Shown one piece after another: positions 9,065 to 17,627 of a stretch of DNA of 64,000 bases. The stretch covers positions 1 to 64,000 of the forward strand of contig JAAYUC010000016.1 in the NCBI GenBank assembly GCA_012517865.1, given 5' to 3'. Both the position numbers and the translations under genes were made by a program. The notes under the pieces are model-generated. The model did not search any database and was not told the DNA's origin. It saw only the letters and a program-made list of their open reading frames with translations. How positions within the stretch are numbered: position 1 is the first letter of the stretch; every line of letters starts with the position of its first letter. This stretch comes from Chloroflexota bacterium (GTDB lineage: Bacteria; Chloroflexota; Anaerolineae; Anaerolineales; Anaerolineaceae).

Positions 9065-10537
9065 CTAGGGTACCTGAGGTCCGCCGCTTGGAGGTTGCTG
9101 TCCGCCCTGAGGCACCTGCCCTCCTCCGGCAGGCATTTCTCCACGATCGCCGCCTCCTCCAAAAATACCAAAGTCACCACCTGTCTCTTCTTCCGAAGCA
9201 GTAGTTTCAATAATGAGCAGGACAAAATCACCCACCTCTAAGTCACCCTCCACGACCACAGTATCGTCCGACATAATGGTTCCACTAACCACATCTACGC
9301 GTTTGTATGTGCCGTCAGTGATGACCTGGACGAACTCACCAGTGTCATCGCTCTGAACAGCGGTGGCAGGGACAAGCAACTTTATTTCTGGTTCGCCAAT
9401 TTGGATGGAAGCTGAAGCGCTGGCGTTTATGGGGATATGTACATCAGTTTCGTCCAGTTCAATTTCAACAGTATAGTAAACCACCCCATTAGAGATTGTC
9501 CCAACCGGGTCAATACTGTAAATGTGCCCGCTGAGTTCGAGGTCAGGGAAAATATCAACGTTAACAATGGCTGGCAATCCAATCGATATCTGGGCGATAT
9601 CGCTCTCTTCCATTGAAACGCCAAGGTATAGCGCGGAGCTATCCACGATTTTTACACTGGTATGGTTATTTGTAACCAGCATGCCAGGCTCGTCGTAAAT
9701 TGCAGCAACTGTACCTGTAATAGGGGCGCGTAAATTTATCGCGTCCAGCGCGTTCTGCTTCTGTCGAAATTCCTGGATAGAAGGACTGGTCGTATCTTCC
9801 GGAATTTCCCCTCCAGTAATTAAGGTGAGATAATTCTGTGCCTCCAGCAAAGCATTCTGGGCAAGCACTACCGCATTATCGTATTCTGCATAAGTCTGCG
9901 CAGAGGATTTAGATTTATATAACTCATAAATATACTGGGCGGTCTCCATCTCAGTCTTGGCTTTATACATAGCGGTGTAAGCAACTGCCAGGTCGGTTTC
10001 GTAATGGTCGCTTTCGTCCTCATCTTTCCAATTTAGATAGTTCTCATACGCTTCTTCGTACCTGGCTTTTGCTAAGATAAACTCAGCATAAGCATTCTCG
10101 ATTAAATCCTCATCCTGATAGTCCAGGTTCATACGATTCTGAACAGCCGTATCATAGGCATCCTGGGCTTCCAACACTTTTTGTTGAGCACTTGCCACTG
10201 CCGCAGGAGAACACAATTCAGCCAGTTCCTGCCTGGTTTTTTCCAGATTTTCGGGCAGCGAACTGATGTCCAGGGTCATTAAAACATCCCCTTTTTCAAC
10301 TTGTTGCCCCACCATGACATTCACCGATGCCACTGTACCTGTAACAGACCAGTTCACGGCTGCGATCTGGCGCGGAGAGATTGAACCGGCCACGTCGATT
10401 GTGTTGGTTAGAGTTATTTGTGTAACCTGTCCAATATCGGTAGTTGTGGTATTTGCTGAGGTGTTGGAAACGCAACCTGTCAGGAACATTGTGGCAGTTA
10501 AAAGAATTAGCGCCTTACTGAATTTGTTACTCTTCAT
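9065..10537 (-). CDS. MacA-like (HlyD/RND-type) membrane-fusion adaptor lipoprotein
   Basis: The track start at 10540 is a TTG directly before the ATG at 10537, which I take as the start. The signal peptide ends in the lipobox FLTGC (Cys about 22), so the protein is anchored by lipid. Domains in order: a beta-barrel/lipoyl half (SPRQIAAVNWSVTGTVASV ... GQQVEKGDVLMTLD), a long alpha-hairpin (about 85-235), the second lipoyl half (INLRAPITGTVAAIYDEPGML), a beta-barrel, and a membrane-proximal domain with FVQVITDGTYKRVDVVSG. The tail of about 45 residues is rich in Gly, Pro and Gln and has low complexity. It is the first gene of the MacA-MacB-like operon and probably links the permease to the cell exterior. 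Confidence 0.92.
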   Translation of the reverse strand: MKSNKFSKALILLTATMFLTGCVSNTSANTTTTDIGQVTQITLTNTIDVAGSISPRQIAAVNWSVTGTVASVNVMVGQQVEKGDVLMTLDISSLPENLEKTRQELAELCSPAAVASAQQKVLEAQDAYDTAVQNRMNLDYQDEDLIENAYAEFILAKARYEEAYENYLNWKDEDESDHYETDLAVAYTAMYKAKTEMETAQYIYELYKSKSSAQTYAEYDNAVVLAQNALLEAQNYLTLITGGEIPEDTTSPSIQEFRQKQNALDAINLRAPITGTVAAIYDEPGMLVTNNHTSVKIVDSSALYLGVSMEESDIAQISIGLPAIVNVDIFPDLELSGHIYSIDPVGTISNGVVYYTVEIELDETDVHIPINASASASIQIGEPEIKLLVPATAVQSDDTGEFVQVITDGTYKRVDVVSGTIMSDDTVVVEGDLEVGDFVLLIIETTASEEETGGDFGIFGGGGDRGEMPAGGGQVPQGGQQPPSGGPQVP

Positions 10538-10540
10538 CAA

Positions 10541-10787
10541 TTAATTCTCTTTCTTAATGGTCTTTTTACCGTTAATGCCATTGCACACTAATCAGAACTT
10601 AATCCACCTGAAAACTTGTTCGAAAGTATTCAATGCTGATTGTATAGATGCGTTCCAAAATTTGGTTTAGAACTCGTATATAGCCTGCGCTTACCTGACC
10701 TTTATGCGCAAAAACCCCAACAAAACTTTTTTACCAATAACAAATTTATTACCTGCTGAAAAACATACGTCCAAAAAAGTCTTCTGA
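10541..10787. other. Divergent intergenic region between the exporter operon and the coiled-coil lipoprotein
   Basis: This is AT-rich, non-coding sequence between divergent genes. I see no convincing ORF, repeat or RNA. It should hold the minus-strand promoter of the exporter operon, but no box pair stands out. Confidence 0.5.
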
Positions 10788-10796
10788 TGATAAAAT
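10788..10796 (+). promoter_or_regulatory. Extended -10 promoter of the coiled-coil lipoprotein gene
   Basis: TG-A-TAAAAT, an extended -10 element. There is no good -35 at the normal distance. The expected start of transcription is near 10803, giving a leader of about 37 nt with an AAGGAG ribosome site. Confidence 0.45.
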
Positions 10797-10839
10797 TTAA
10801 TTATCGATGGTCTTTCAATTAAATAAAAAAGGAGTCCCT

Positions 10840-11568
10840 ATGAAAAAGGTTTTACCCATCTTCTGTGTCTTCATCCTTCTCACCATATCCGCCTGTTTTC
10901 CGCAGGCTGCTCAGGCTCCGCAAGTCGACTACTCTCCCACCCTCACCTCTTTTGCTGTCGAGGTCAGCAACTTAAAACGCGACTTGCAGGACCTCCAAGT
11001 CGAAAAGGAGAGGCTGATGGCTGAAAAAAGCGACTTAAGCGGTCAGATTGCTGACCTGCAGGCTCAGGTTGCCCAAAACGCAGCCGCAGCGGCGCGCGTT
11101 ACAGAGCTTGAGGGAAAGCTAACTGACCTGCAAAGGCAGCTGGGAGATGCTCAGGACGCCCTGGCAGGTTACGAGGATATCATTGCCGCTTACGAAGAAA
11201 TTTTTAACGGAGAATATTACGATGAGGACGGATTACTGATCTTCTGCGAAGATGCCTTCAACGTCTCCTTTGGTTACGTGGACCGTGTTTCCATGCGAAA
11301 ACAGTTGGTTCAGTATGTGTTTGACCAGTACATCGCGGATGGGTATGAGGTGGACATCAACACAATCTCGTCCGAACACCAGCAAATCTGGACTGATGAA
11401 AACGACGCGCTGATTAAAATCCATTTACTGGATTATTTGGAACCCTTCGTCGTTACATTTGATAATCCGGAATACGATATCCACAGCGCGGTCTACTCAG
11501 TCCGTTTCCAATGCTTCGCGGATTACCCTCTGCTTGAAGAACGTTACCTCGCGCTGCACGGCAACTAA
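10840..11568 (+). CDS. Coiled-coil lipoprotein of unknown function
   Basis: The start is the ATG at 10840, eight bases after AAAAAAGGAG. The track start at 10807 has no ribosome site. The protein has 242 residues. The lipoprotein signal ends in LTISAC (Cys about 20). A coiled coil fills about 40-115 with heptads such as LQDLQVEKERLMAEKSDLSG and the repeat-like TELEGKLTDLQRQL. A compact C-terminal domain of about 115 residues follows (CEDAFNVSFGYVDRVS ... VRFQCFADYP). I do not recognise that domain. It looks like an envelope protein with a stalk and a head. The gene stands alone between an upstream divergent operon and a strong terminator. Confidence 0.8.
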   Translation: MKKVLPIFCVFILLTISACFPQAAQAPQVDYSPTLTSFAVEVSNLKRDLQDLQVEKERLMAEKSDLSGQIADLQAQVAQNAAAAARVTELEGKLTDLQRQLGDAQDALAGYEDIIAAYEEIFNGEYYDEDGLLIFCEDAFNVSFGYVDRVSMRKQLVQYVFDQYIADGYEVDINTISSEHQQIWTDENDALIKIHLLDYLEPFVVTFDNPEYDIHSAVYSVRFQCFADYPLLEERYLALHGN

Positions 11569-11591
11569 TCTTTCTGGTCTATTTATACGCG

Positions 11592-11627
11592 AGGCGCGGT
11601 TCGACTTGTGAACCGCGCCTTTGGTTT
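11592..11627 (+). terminator. Intrinsic terminator after the coiled-coil lipoprotein gene
   Basis: Perfect 11-bp stem AGGCGCGGTTC / GAACCGCGCCT with a 7-nt loop, followed by TTGGTTTT. The TTG that the ORF track uses as start of the next gene lies in this tail, which argues against that start. Confidence 0.85.
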
Positions 11628-11722
11628 TCCGGAAAAAAAGCTCATCCCAGGCGCATTCTCAGGCTTCCCCCAACCGCGCCGTAAAACCTCATAAACCTGT
11701 TTTTCGGCTTTCCATCTCAGTT

Positions 11723-11728
11723 TATAAT
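11723..11728 (+). promoter_or_regulatory. -10 box of the kinase-like operon, giving a leaderless mRNA
   Basis: A perfect TATAAT ends six bases before the ATG at 11735. This is the same geometry as at comM, and there is no Shine-Dalgarno sequence. The -35 region is poor. Confidence 0.6.
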
Positions 11729-11734
11729 GGCGGC

Positions 11735-14635
11735 ATGGCAAGCGTAGTTTTTGGAAGGAAATTCCACTGGCAGCTGCAGGAGCAAATTGGCAAAGGTGAT
11801 GCCGGCGAAGTCCTGCGCGTGCAAACCGAACTTGGCCGGCAGCGCGGCCTGATGAAGCGTCCGGTTCAGAACATCTCGGGCGGCACGATTTTGCGGCAGG
11901 CCGTGCAGATTGAAAACGAAGGCAAAGTGCTTGCGGCTCTCAATGGACTGGACGCCCGCCGAAATAATCTTACCGTGCATACCCCCCTGCTCCTGGACCA
12001 AAGCCCGGAGGGCACATCCAGAACCGCGGCTCTCTTCATCATCAGCGAGGAAGTGCGCGGCATTGCCATATCAAATTTATTAAAGAACCTGCTCCAAAAG
12101 AATGCCTCCTTCTCGCAAACACTTGTGCTGAAGGTGCTATCCAGTGTGTTCACCTTGCTATCCCGCGTACACGCCCTGGGTATTGCCTGGAATGATGTCA
12201 AAATGGAGCATATTTTTTGGGACGAATCAACGAACACGCTTTCGTTCATTGACTGGGGCAACGGCTTGTTTTTTGAAACCAATGAAGCGCTTCACCCGCA
12301 GCACCCCGTAAATCTGGATTACCAGCAGTTCATCAATGAAGGCAGCCTGCTGCTGAATCAAATAGCTCCGGAACTTATCCCGGAAATTGATTGGCCCAGG
12401 GACGCCTCCGGTCTCACGCCAAAAGCGCTGCTCCAGCTGCAGCACCGCGTGGAATACATGGAAACGCACCTCTCGATGCGCGTCAAGGAGTATCAGCTTG
12501 CTTTCGACAGTAGCTCCCGACAAATTGATTCCTTAACTCAGGTGCAAGAAATCCTCGAATTGAAGCAGGCGCTGGCCAAGTTAGGCGTTCAGGTGCAGAC
12601 CGAGACAGCCATCCTATCTATCCGCCGTTATGCTGACCGTCTCGCGCGTGAAAAAGCTTATAAAGAGCTTCGTGAGCTCATTGAGCTGCTGCGGGTTTAC
12701 GTGCCAGAAGAAGTCAACGAGAGCTGGCAGTTGGTGCAATATTTGCTCAGCCTGGAAGACGCTTACGACCGGCCGGCTTTCACCAATGTTCTCACCAGAA
12801 CGATTACCGACGATTTACCGGGAGCTATCTGGGAATTGGAGGGGGCGCGCGCAATTTCCAAAAACATCGCGCGGCTGAACAGCATCCAGCTTGCCATGCG
12901 TCAGGCTTTTGGCGTCCCGGAAGCCCTGAAAACAACCCTTTTGGAGCAGTTAATCAGCTGGCGCGATGAAGGCCTTACCCGCCTCCTGCATGCGCGGGAA
13001 GAGCTACAGTCTGAAAATGACGCGCTCAGAGCCCTTAAGGATTTGGCCGCCGTCCTGGAAGAGCTCATCTCAAAATGGGGCCAGTTACAGCCGGGGGAAA
13101 TGCTCGGCGATAAACTGCTGAAACTGAGGGATTTGCTGCGCTCGCCTGGAGCGCATCTCACCAGTATTCCGGCAGCGCTGCCGCAGGCTTTGAACCTGGA
13201 ACTGGCGAAAACGCGGGAAATCCTGACTTTGTGGACGGAAGGTGAACTTGAAAAATGCCAGGACGCCCTGGTGAAGTTTTTCCTGCTTGAGCCGACCATG
13301 CCGTTTCTCAGAGATATTCATGCCGGTATCGCCGCGCTTCAAACCTGGATGAACGAAATTTCCCGCGGACCGCAGCCGGGACAAAGCCTAAATGCGTTCG
13401 GACGCGAACTGACAGACCGTATGCCGGATGTGGCAGCCTCCCTGAGCCAACCGGCGTGGCTTGCCAGCCTTGTGCAGTGTCAGAAAGCCCTGGCGGCAGC
13501 TGCCGATTTGGAGACCCTGCGTCTGGTATCCACCAGCAGCCATTGGCCCATCCCATGGCTGGAATATGGTGAATATGTTATCGAATACCGGCCATCCTCC
13601 GCGATGTCGGGCAGGTTAGGCGCCGCTCAAAAGGACGCGATATCACGCTTTCATCAGTCGCTTCGGGAAGGAGAAGACCTCTCCACTGCCTTAAGCAGCC
13701 TCAAGACGCACATGCCTGAGTATTACGGCCCTTACCGGCTGCTGGGCCAGGCATTTGACACTCTTTTTGGTATGCTGCCAACCCAAACCCAACCGGTGGA
13801 ACCAGCTGTTTTCCCGCCGACCGACCAACAAAACGTCATTCAGGCGCTGAATGTCCTTGAGTACCTGAAAGCCTGGAAGGACGCGCAAACCAACGCGGTC
13901 GCGTCACGTGAAGCGCCTCTGCCGGACAACTATTCCCATTGGCTGTTGGTCAGGTCCGCTCTCGAAGCGCAAAAAAACTGGAAAACAACCCTCCAACCGC
14001 ACCTGACCATGATTAAACAAATGCGTTGGGACGCGCTGGCAGAATCCCTGCAGGCCAACGCACTGCCCGCGCATCTCGAATCCTGCGGGCAGGCATTGGT
14101 AAAACTGGTTGGATATTGGCGCCGGCTGCAAGAAAACGGCGTTTTTCTCGATAATGTGCGCGAAATGGTCGCGCTGGCTGAGCAAGCACAGCATGATTTC
14201 TTCACATTCTGGCAGGAACATGAACATTCAGTAAACCGCCCCCTGCGATGGCTCATCCAGATGAACCAGTCCGCGTTCAGCGGCATCAATCAGTCGCTTC
14301 AACAGCTGACCCGCCACCTTCAAACCCTGGAGCGCACATTACTCGCCCTGGCAAAGCCGGGCACAGCGTGCACAAGGCTTGCCTGGAACAGCGCGGGGGA
14401 CATGATGTTCGCGCTCGGACAAATTCACACCCTGCTGGAACCTCCTTCCAGAAAACAATCGAAGGTGCGCCTTTGGCAGGAGCAGTACAATCAGGTGCTG
14501 AAACAAACGGAATGGAAGCACGCAGCCAGCCTGCTGGACGCGCTTGACGTCGCTCACCCTCTGGCGGGCTGGTTTCAGGAGCTGGCATCCAAAGATATTG
14601 ATATCTTCAACGAAGACCCCAAACAAAAATGGTAG
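11735..14635 (+). CDS. Divergent protein-kinase-like protein with long helical C-terminus
   Basis: The start is the ATG at 11735. The track start (TTG 11621) lies in the terminator of the previous gene and upstream of the promoter. The protein has 966 residues. Kinase-like N-lobe: Gly-rich GKGDAGEV at 19-26, a candidate beta-3 Lys in GLMKRP at 41, and an alpha-C Glu in the QIENEGKVLAAL region. Catalytic loop: AWNDVKMEHIFW, with Asp154 and Lys156 kept but His159 in place of Asn. The DFG motif reads FIDWGNG (DWG at 173-175). After about 240, some 720 residues are predicted helical, rich in Leu, Glu and Gln, with no membrane segment. It is the first of three genes that run together. It could be an active atypical kinase or a scaffold. 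I cannot name the family. Confidence 0.8.
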   Translation: MASVVFGRKFHWQLQEQIGKGDAGEVLRVQTELGRQRGLMKRPVQNISGGTILRQAVQIENEGKVLAALNGLDARRNNLTVHTPLLLDQSPEGTSRTAALFIISEEVRGIAISNLLKNLLQKNASFSQTLVLKVLSSVFTLLSRVHALGIAWNDVKMEHIFWDESTNTLSFIDWGNGLFFETNEALHPQHPVNLDYQQFINEGSLLLNQIAPELIPEIDWPRDASGLTPKALLQLQHRVEYMETHLSMRVKEYQLAFDSSSRQIDSLTQVQEILELKQALAKLGVQVQTETAILSIRRYADRLAREKAYKELRELIELLRVYVPEEVNESWQLVQYLLSLEDAYDRPAFTNVLTRTITDDLPGAIWELEGARAISKNIARLNSIQLAMRQAFGVPEALKTTLLEQLISWRDEGLTRLLHAREELQSENDALRALKDLAAVLEELISKWGQLQPGEMLGDKLLKLRDLLRSPGAHLTSIPAALPQALNLELAKTREILTLWTEGELEKCQDALVKFFLLEPTMPFLRDIHAGIAALQTWMNEISRGPQPGQSLNAFGRELTDRMPDVAASLSQPAWLASLVQCQKALAAAADLETLRLVSTSSHWPIPWLEYGEYVIEYRPSSAMSGRLGAAQKDAISRFHQSLREGEDLSTALSSLKTHMPEYYGPYRLLGQAFDTLFGMLPTQTQPVEPAVFPPTDQQNVIQALNVLEYLKAWKDAQTNAVASREAPLPDNYSHWLLVRSALEAQKNWKTTLQPHLTMIKQMRWDALAESLQANALPAHLESCGQALVKLVGYWRRLQENGVFLDNVREMVALAEQAQHDFFTFWQEHEHSVNRPLRWLIQMNQSAFSGINQSLQQLTRHLQTLERTLLALAKPGTACTRLAWNSAGDMMFALGQIHTLLEPPSRKQSKVRLWQEQYNQVLKQTEWKHAASLLDALDVAHPLAGWFQELASKDIDIFNEDPKQKW

Positions 14636-14659
14636 AATTGCCCGAATTAAGGGTCAAAC

Positions 14660-15670
14660 ATGATTGAGAAAAAATTAAGCATACAAAGCGGGCTCTATCT
14701 CGCTGAACCTTTGGACACCTGGCTGACTGCCGGAAACCAGGATTTCGCCGTACCCGAAGCCGCGGGTTCGAGCGCCAGAGTTTTTTTATTGAAGGACGAA
14801 ACAGGCAGCAGCGCGTACAAGCGCGACCCCGCATTTAAAGTGATGCGGCACGATAAAATCTCGTACGCGAAGCCCCTTTTCCTCGAGGAATTCCGCATCC
14901 TTGCCAATCTGCAAAACATCCAGGGTCTTACTCCCATGCTGCAGGCTGGTTTTCTTAAAACTGACGCAGCCAGTATGTGGCCTTCTGAATTGGCGCCGTT
15001 ATCCAAAGATGCCGAGCAAAAAGCGAGCGCGGCGCATGTCAGCGGCACGCTATCGCTTTTTGCGCCGGATGAAACGGACACATTGCTGGAGGAGATGGAC
15101 GAAAGGCTGGCCGACGGCTGGCTTCCTTTTCTCATCCTCGAGCGGCGCTGGGAAGACAATCTTTATCTGCTCTGCGATGCCGGTTATACACGCGGTAACT
15201 TTGTAAAGAACCTGACGATGAAACAGGTGCTGGATATTTCCATCCAGATTGTCGATATGCTCGACAAAGCACACCAACGCGGAGCGACTTACCTCGACCA
15301 TAAATTGCTGCATTATTACTGGAACGAGTACCGCCAGAAAGTCATCATGCTGGACTGGAACATTGGCCACTGGCAGCCGCAAAACATTCAGCCCGAAGTG
15401 CTGCAGTTTGATTTGGTGCAGTTCAGTTCCCGGGCAATGCATCACATTTTTACAGGCCGGCAAGCCCCCGGCTCGGTCGCGGTTGGTCCCAACCGCCCGG
15501 AAGATATCAACAACTCCCCCAGGCACTTCAAAGCGTCTTATTCCTATGACGTGCAGAACCGTCTGAACCAGGAGGAGATGCGCTTTTTGGAAAAAGCCCT
15601 GGATGGGAACTTCCTCAGCGCCGCGGAGATGCGGGACCACCTGCAGTACCTTGCCAGCAAACGGCTATAA
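14660..15670 (+). CDS. Second divergent kinase-like protein of the cluster
   Basis: The protein has 336 residues. The kinase-like features are weak but ordered: a nucleotide-loop-like GSSARVFLL at 36-44, a beta-3 Lys in AFKVMRHD (60), an alpha-C Glu in FLEEFRIL (76/77) and a catalytic loop YLDHKLLHYYW with Asp213 and Lys215. His218 replaces Asn, as in the gene before it. The DFG position is MLDWNIG (232-234). An insert of about 50 residues (104-152) between the lobes is rich in charged residues. AAGGG lies eight bases upstream of the ATG. The gene follows the larger kinase-like gene by 24 bp. It could phosphorylate proteins, or it could be a pseudokinase partner of its neighbour. No close named family comes to mind. 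Confidence 0.78.
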   Translation: MIEKKLSIQSGLYLAEPLDTWLTAGNQDFAVPEAAGSSARVFLLKDETGSSAYKRDPAFKVMRHDKISYAKPLFLEEFRILANLQNIQGLTPMLQAGFLKTDAASMWPSELAPLSKDAEQKASAAHVSGTLSLFAPDETDTLLEEMDERLADGWLPFLILERRWEDNLYLLCDAGYTRGNFVKNLTMKQVLDISIQIVDMLDKAHQRGATYLDHKLLHYYWNEYRQKVIMLDWNIGHWQPQNIQPEVLQFDLVQFSSRAMHHIFTGRQAPGSVAVGPNRPEDINNSPRHFKASYSYDVQNRLNQEEMRFLEKALDGNFLSAAEMRDHLQYLASKRL

Positions 15671-15711
15671 TCACCATACACCGTGAAATAAAGACTTGAA
15701 AGGAGCCATCA

Positions 15712-17535
15712 ATGATTCTGGACCTCATTGAACAGGCCAAAACCCTTCTAAAGAAATCTAATCCGTCTGATGACGAGCTTTTGCAGGTAGAAAACGCGCT
15801 TTCGACCTATCTGGAAGCCCTGGCCACACACCGCATTACCGATCAGGTGGACCTGGACGACGTTGATGAAGCCAACCGCCTTCTGCGCGAAATTCGTCGG
15901 GAACGCGGACGGAGAATTGCCAGCGCGGCGCAGCCCCCTCAGCAGGAGGCCCCCGCGGAACCATCAAGACCCGCGCCAGCTCAACCGTCAATTTCAAAAC
16001 CGCCGGTCAGCAAGCTTGATTTGCAGGGCGATTCTGGGATTGACCCGCTGCGGAAATTTTTCCAGTCCAGCCACGACCCCGAAGCCGAACGGCTGATGGA
16101 CGAGGCCGAAGAGCTTTTTTACAAAGGCAATTACCAGGCAGCCATCCCGCTTTATGAGAAGGTCATGCAGATGGAGCCCGGTTGGTCCCGCGCGGAGGAG
16201 CATCACTCCGAAGCGGAGGAATTTTTGCGATCGGGCAACATACCTTCCGTGGCGCTGCCTCCCGAGGCAGGCAAAGCGTATGGCAAAGCCCAGAGCGCGG
16301 CGCGCGTCTTCCGTTATCAGGTGGCGCTGAATTACCTTGAAGAAGCCTTTGAACACCTGCGGGATGCCGGCATCAAACGCTGGCGCGAAGGCGAGGAACT
16401 GCGCCACGACCTGGAAAATCAGATGCAGGCCTACGATGTTTACAAAGAAGGCCTGAATCTGCTTTCTCAGGGTGAATTGGTGCAGGCGCTTGGGAAAATT
16501 CAAACCGCTGCCAGCGCGGTGGCTATTCCGGAATACCTGGATAAAGCCGCAGAGGTAAAAGCTGACATCTCGCTGCTCGAAGAAGTGAGCGATATCGTCA
16601 GTCTGAGCGGGAAAATTCCACCGGCCAAACTGGCGGAGGCCAAAAGCAAACTGGAACGCCTGCGCATGAAGTACGGCAGCATTTCCCAAATCAGCCGGCT
16701 GCAAAACCGCCTGGATTTGCTCATCCCCGCGACAATTCAGTCGCTGCTGGACAATACTCAGCGCTTACAGAAGGACGCGGCTGAGGCGCCGACGCTTGCC
16801 AGCGCTCTCCAAAAAATTGCCGGCGCGCGGGAAAATCTGGACCTTCTGCGCCAGTTGGACGCCTACGATTCTCAGAGCCTGCTTCTGGAAAACGAAATCA
16901 GCAGTCTCGAAACGGAAATTGAGGCGCATCAAGATGCCATCAATCGGGCCTTGGAAGCCCAAAAAACCGGCAGCCGCTTCTTCGCGCTGGATGCTTTCCT
17001 CATCAGTCGCGGAGTCCGCAAGCGCTTCCCCAACGACCCCCAGGTCATCAAGCTTAAACGCGGGCTCTCGCTCACCTATATGGTTGCTGTATCAGGTGCA
17101 TTATTGGCGCTTGTTATGCTGGGCCTGCTAATTAGTGTGGCTACGCGCAGTATCAGCAGCGCCATTCAAGCCCGCAACCTGGCTCGCACTCCCACCGCGA
17201 CCTTCACCCCGACCATTACACTGACCCCGACCATCACCCCAACCCCGACGAAAACCCTGACCCCCACACCTGATTATTCACCTACCCCAACAAAAACGGC
17301 GACCCCGACACCCGTGGTGTACGTTGAAACCATCCGTCAGGTGTATGCCCGCAATGATTGTTATGAAGGTTATATTGCCACCGGACGAATCCCCCAGGGC
17401 ACGCAGCTTACGCTGCTGCCAATGCCCGAAAGGCGCTTTGACAATTTCAACCGGGAATGTCTGCTGGTGGAATTCCGCGGAAATGGGTTCTCCATCATTG
17501 GTTATGTGCTGCTGGTGGATGTCATCGTAAAATAG
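15712..17535 (+). CDS. TPR/coiled-coil membrane protein with exported C-terminal domain
   Basis: The protein has 607 residues. A helical start (1-70) leads into a Pro/Ala-rich linker (80-105). A TPR-like pair of helices lies at about 128-175 (EAEELFYKGNYQAAIPLYEKVMQME). Long helices run to about 450, including LLSQGELVQALGKIQTA, another TPR-like unit. There is one membrane helix at about 455-478. A Thr/Pro linker (about 493-535) follows, then a C-terminal domain of about 72 residues with two Cys (RNDCYEGY and FNRECLLVEF) that should lie outside. The protein thus connects cytoplasmic repeat helices to an outer sensor-like domain. It is the third gene of the kinase-like set, with its own AAAGGAG site 41 bp after gene two, and ends at a terminator. 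Confidence 0.82.
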   Translation: MILDLIEQAKTLLKKSNPSDDELLQVENALSTYLEALATHRITDQVDLDDVDEANRLLREIRRERGRRIASAAQPPQQEAPAEPSRPAPAQPSISKPPVSKLDLQGDSGIDPLRKFFQSSHDPEAERLMDEAEELFYKGNYQAAIPLYEKVMQMEPGWSRAEEHHSEAEEFLRSGNIPSVALPPEAGKAYGKAQSAARVFRYQVALNYLEEAFEHLRDAGIKRWREGEELRHDLENQMQAYDVYKEGLNLLSQGELVQALGKIQTAASAVAIPEYLDKAAEVKADISLLEEVSDIVSLSGKIPPAKLAEAKSKLERLRMKYGSISQISRLQNRLDLLIPATIQSLLDNTQRLQKDAAEAPTLASALQKIAGARENLDLLRQLDAYDSQSLLLENEISSLETEIEAHQDAINRALEAQKTGSRFFALDAFLISRGVRKRFPNDPQVIKLKRGLSLTYMVAVSGALLALVMLGLLISVATRSISSAIQARNLARTPTATFTPTITLTPTITPTPTKTLTPTPDYSPTPTKTATPTPVVYVETIRQVYARNDCYEGYIATGRIPQGTQLTLLPMPERRFDNFNRECLLVEFRGNGFSIIGYVLLVDVIVK

Positions 17536-17555
17536 TCGCTTTCCCCTTGTCAATC

Positions 17556-17591
17556 AAACCCGGTATGACCCAGCCGCATGCCGGGTTTTTT
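17556..17591 (+). terminator. Intrinsic terminator closing the kinase-like operon
   Basis: A 12-bp stem AAACCCGGTATG / CATGCCGGGTTT (one G-U pair), 9-nt loop and a run of T ending at 17591. Confidence 0.9.
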
Positions 17592-17603
17592 AACGCGCAG
17601 GGA

Positions 17604-17609
17604 TATAAT
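17604..17609 (+). promoter_or_regulatory. -10 box of folC
   Basis: TATAAT, 18 bases before the folC ATG and directly after the terminator. The leader would be about 12 nt. No clear -35. Confidence 0.5.
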
Positions 17610-17627
17610 TAGGACGCAAACAGGCGT

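Noticed and set aside
15050-15640. Minus-strand ORF of 196 codons across the second kinase-like gene
   Set aside because: It is the antisense of a gene with a good ribosome site and kinase-like motifs, and has no start signal.
17200-17320. Short repeated CCCCGACC / ACCCCAACC-like units, here and at 58620-58780
   Set aside because: They encode Thr/Pro linkers of surface proteins. Spacing is irregular and they are neither CRISPR repeats nor a satellite.
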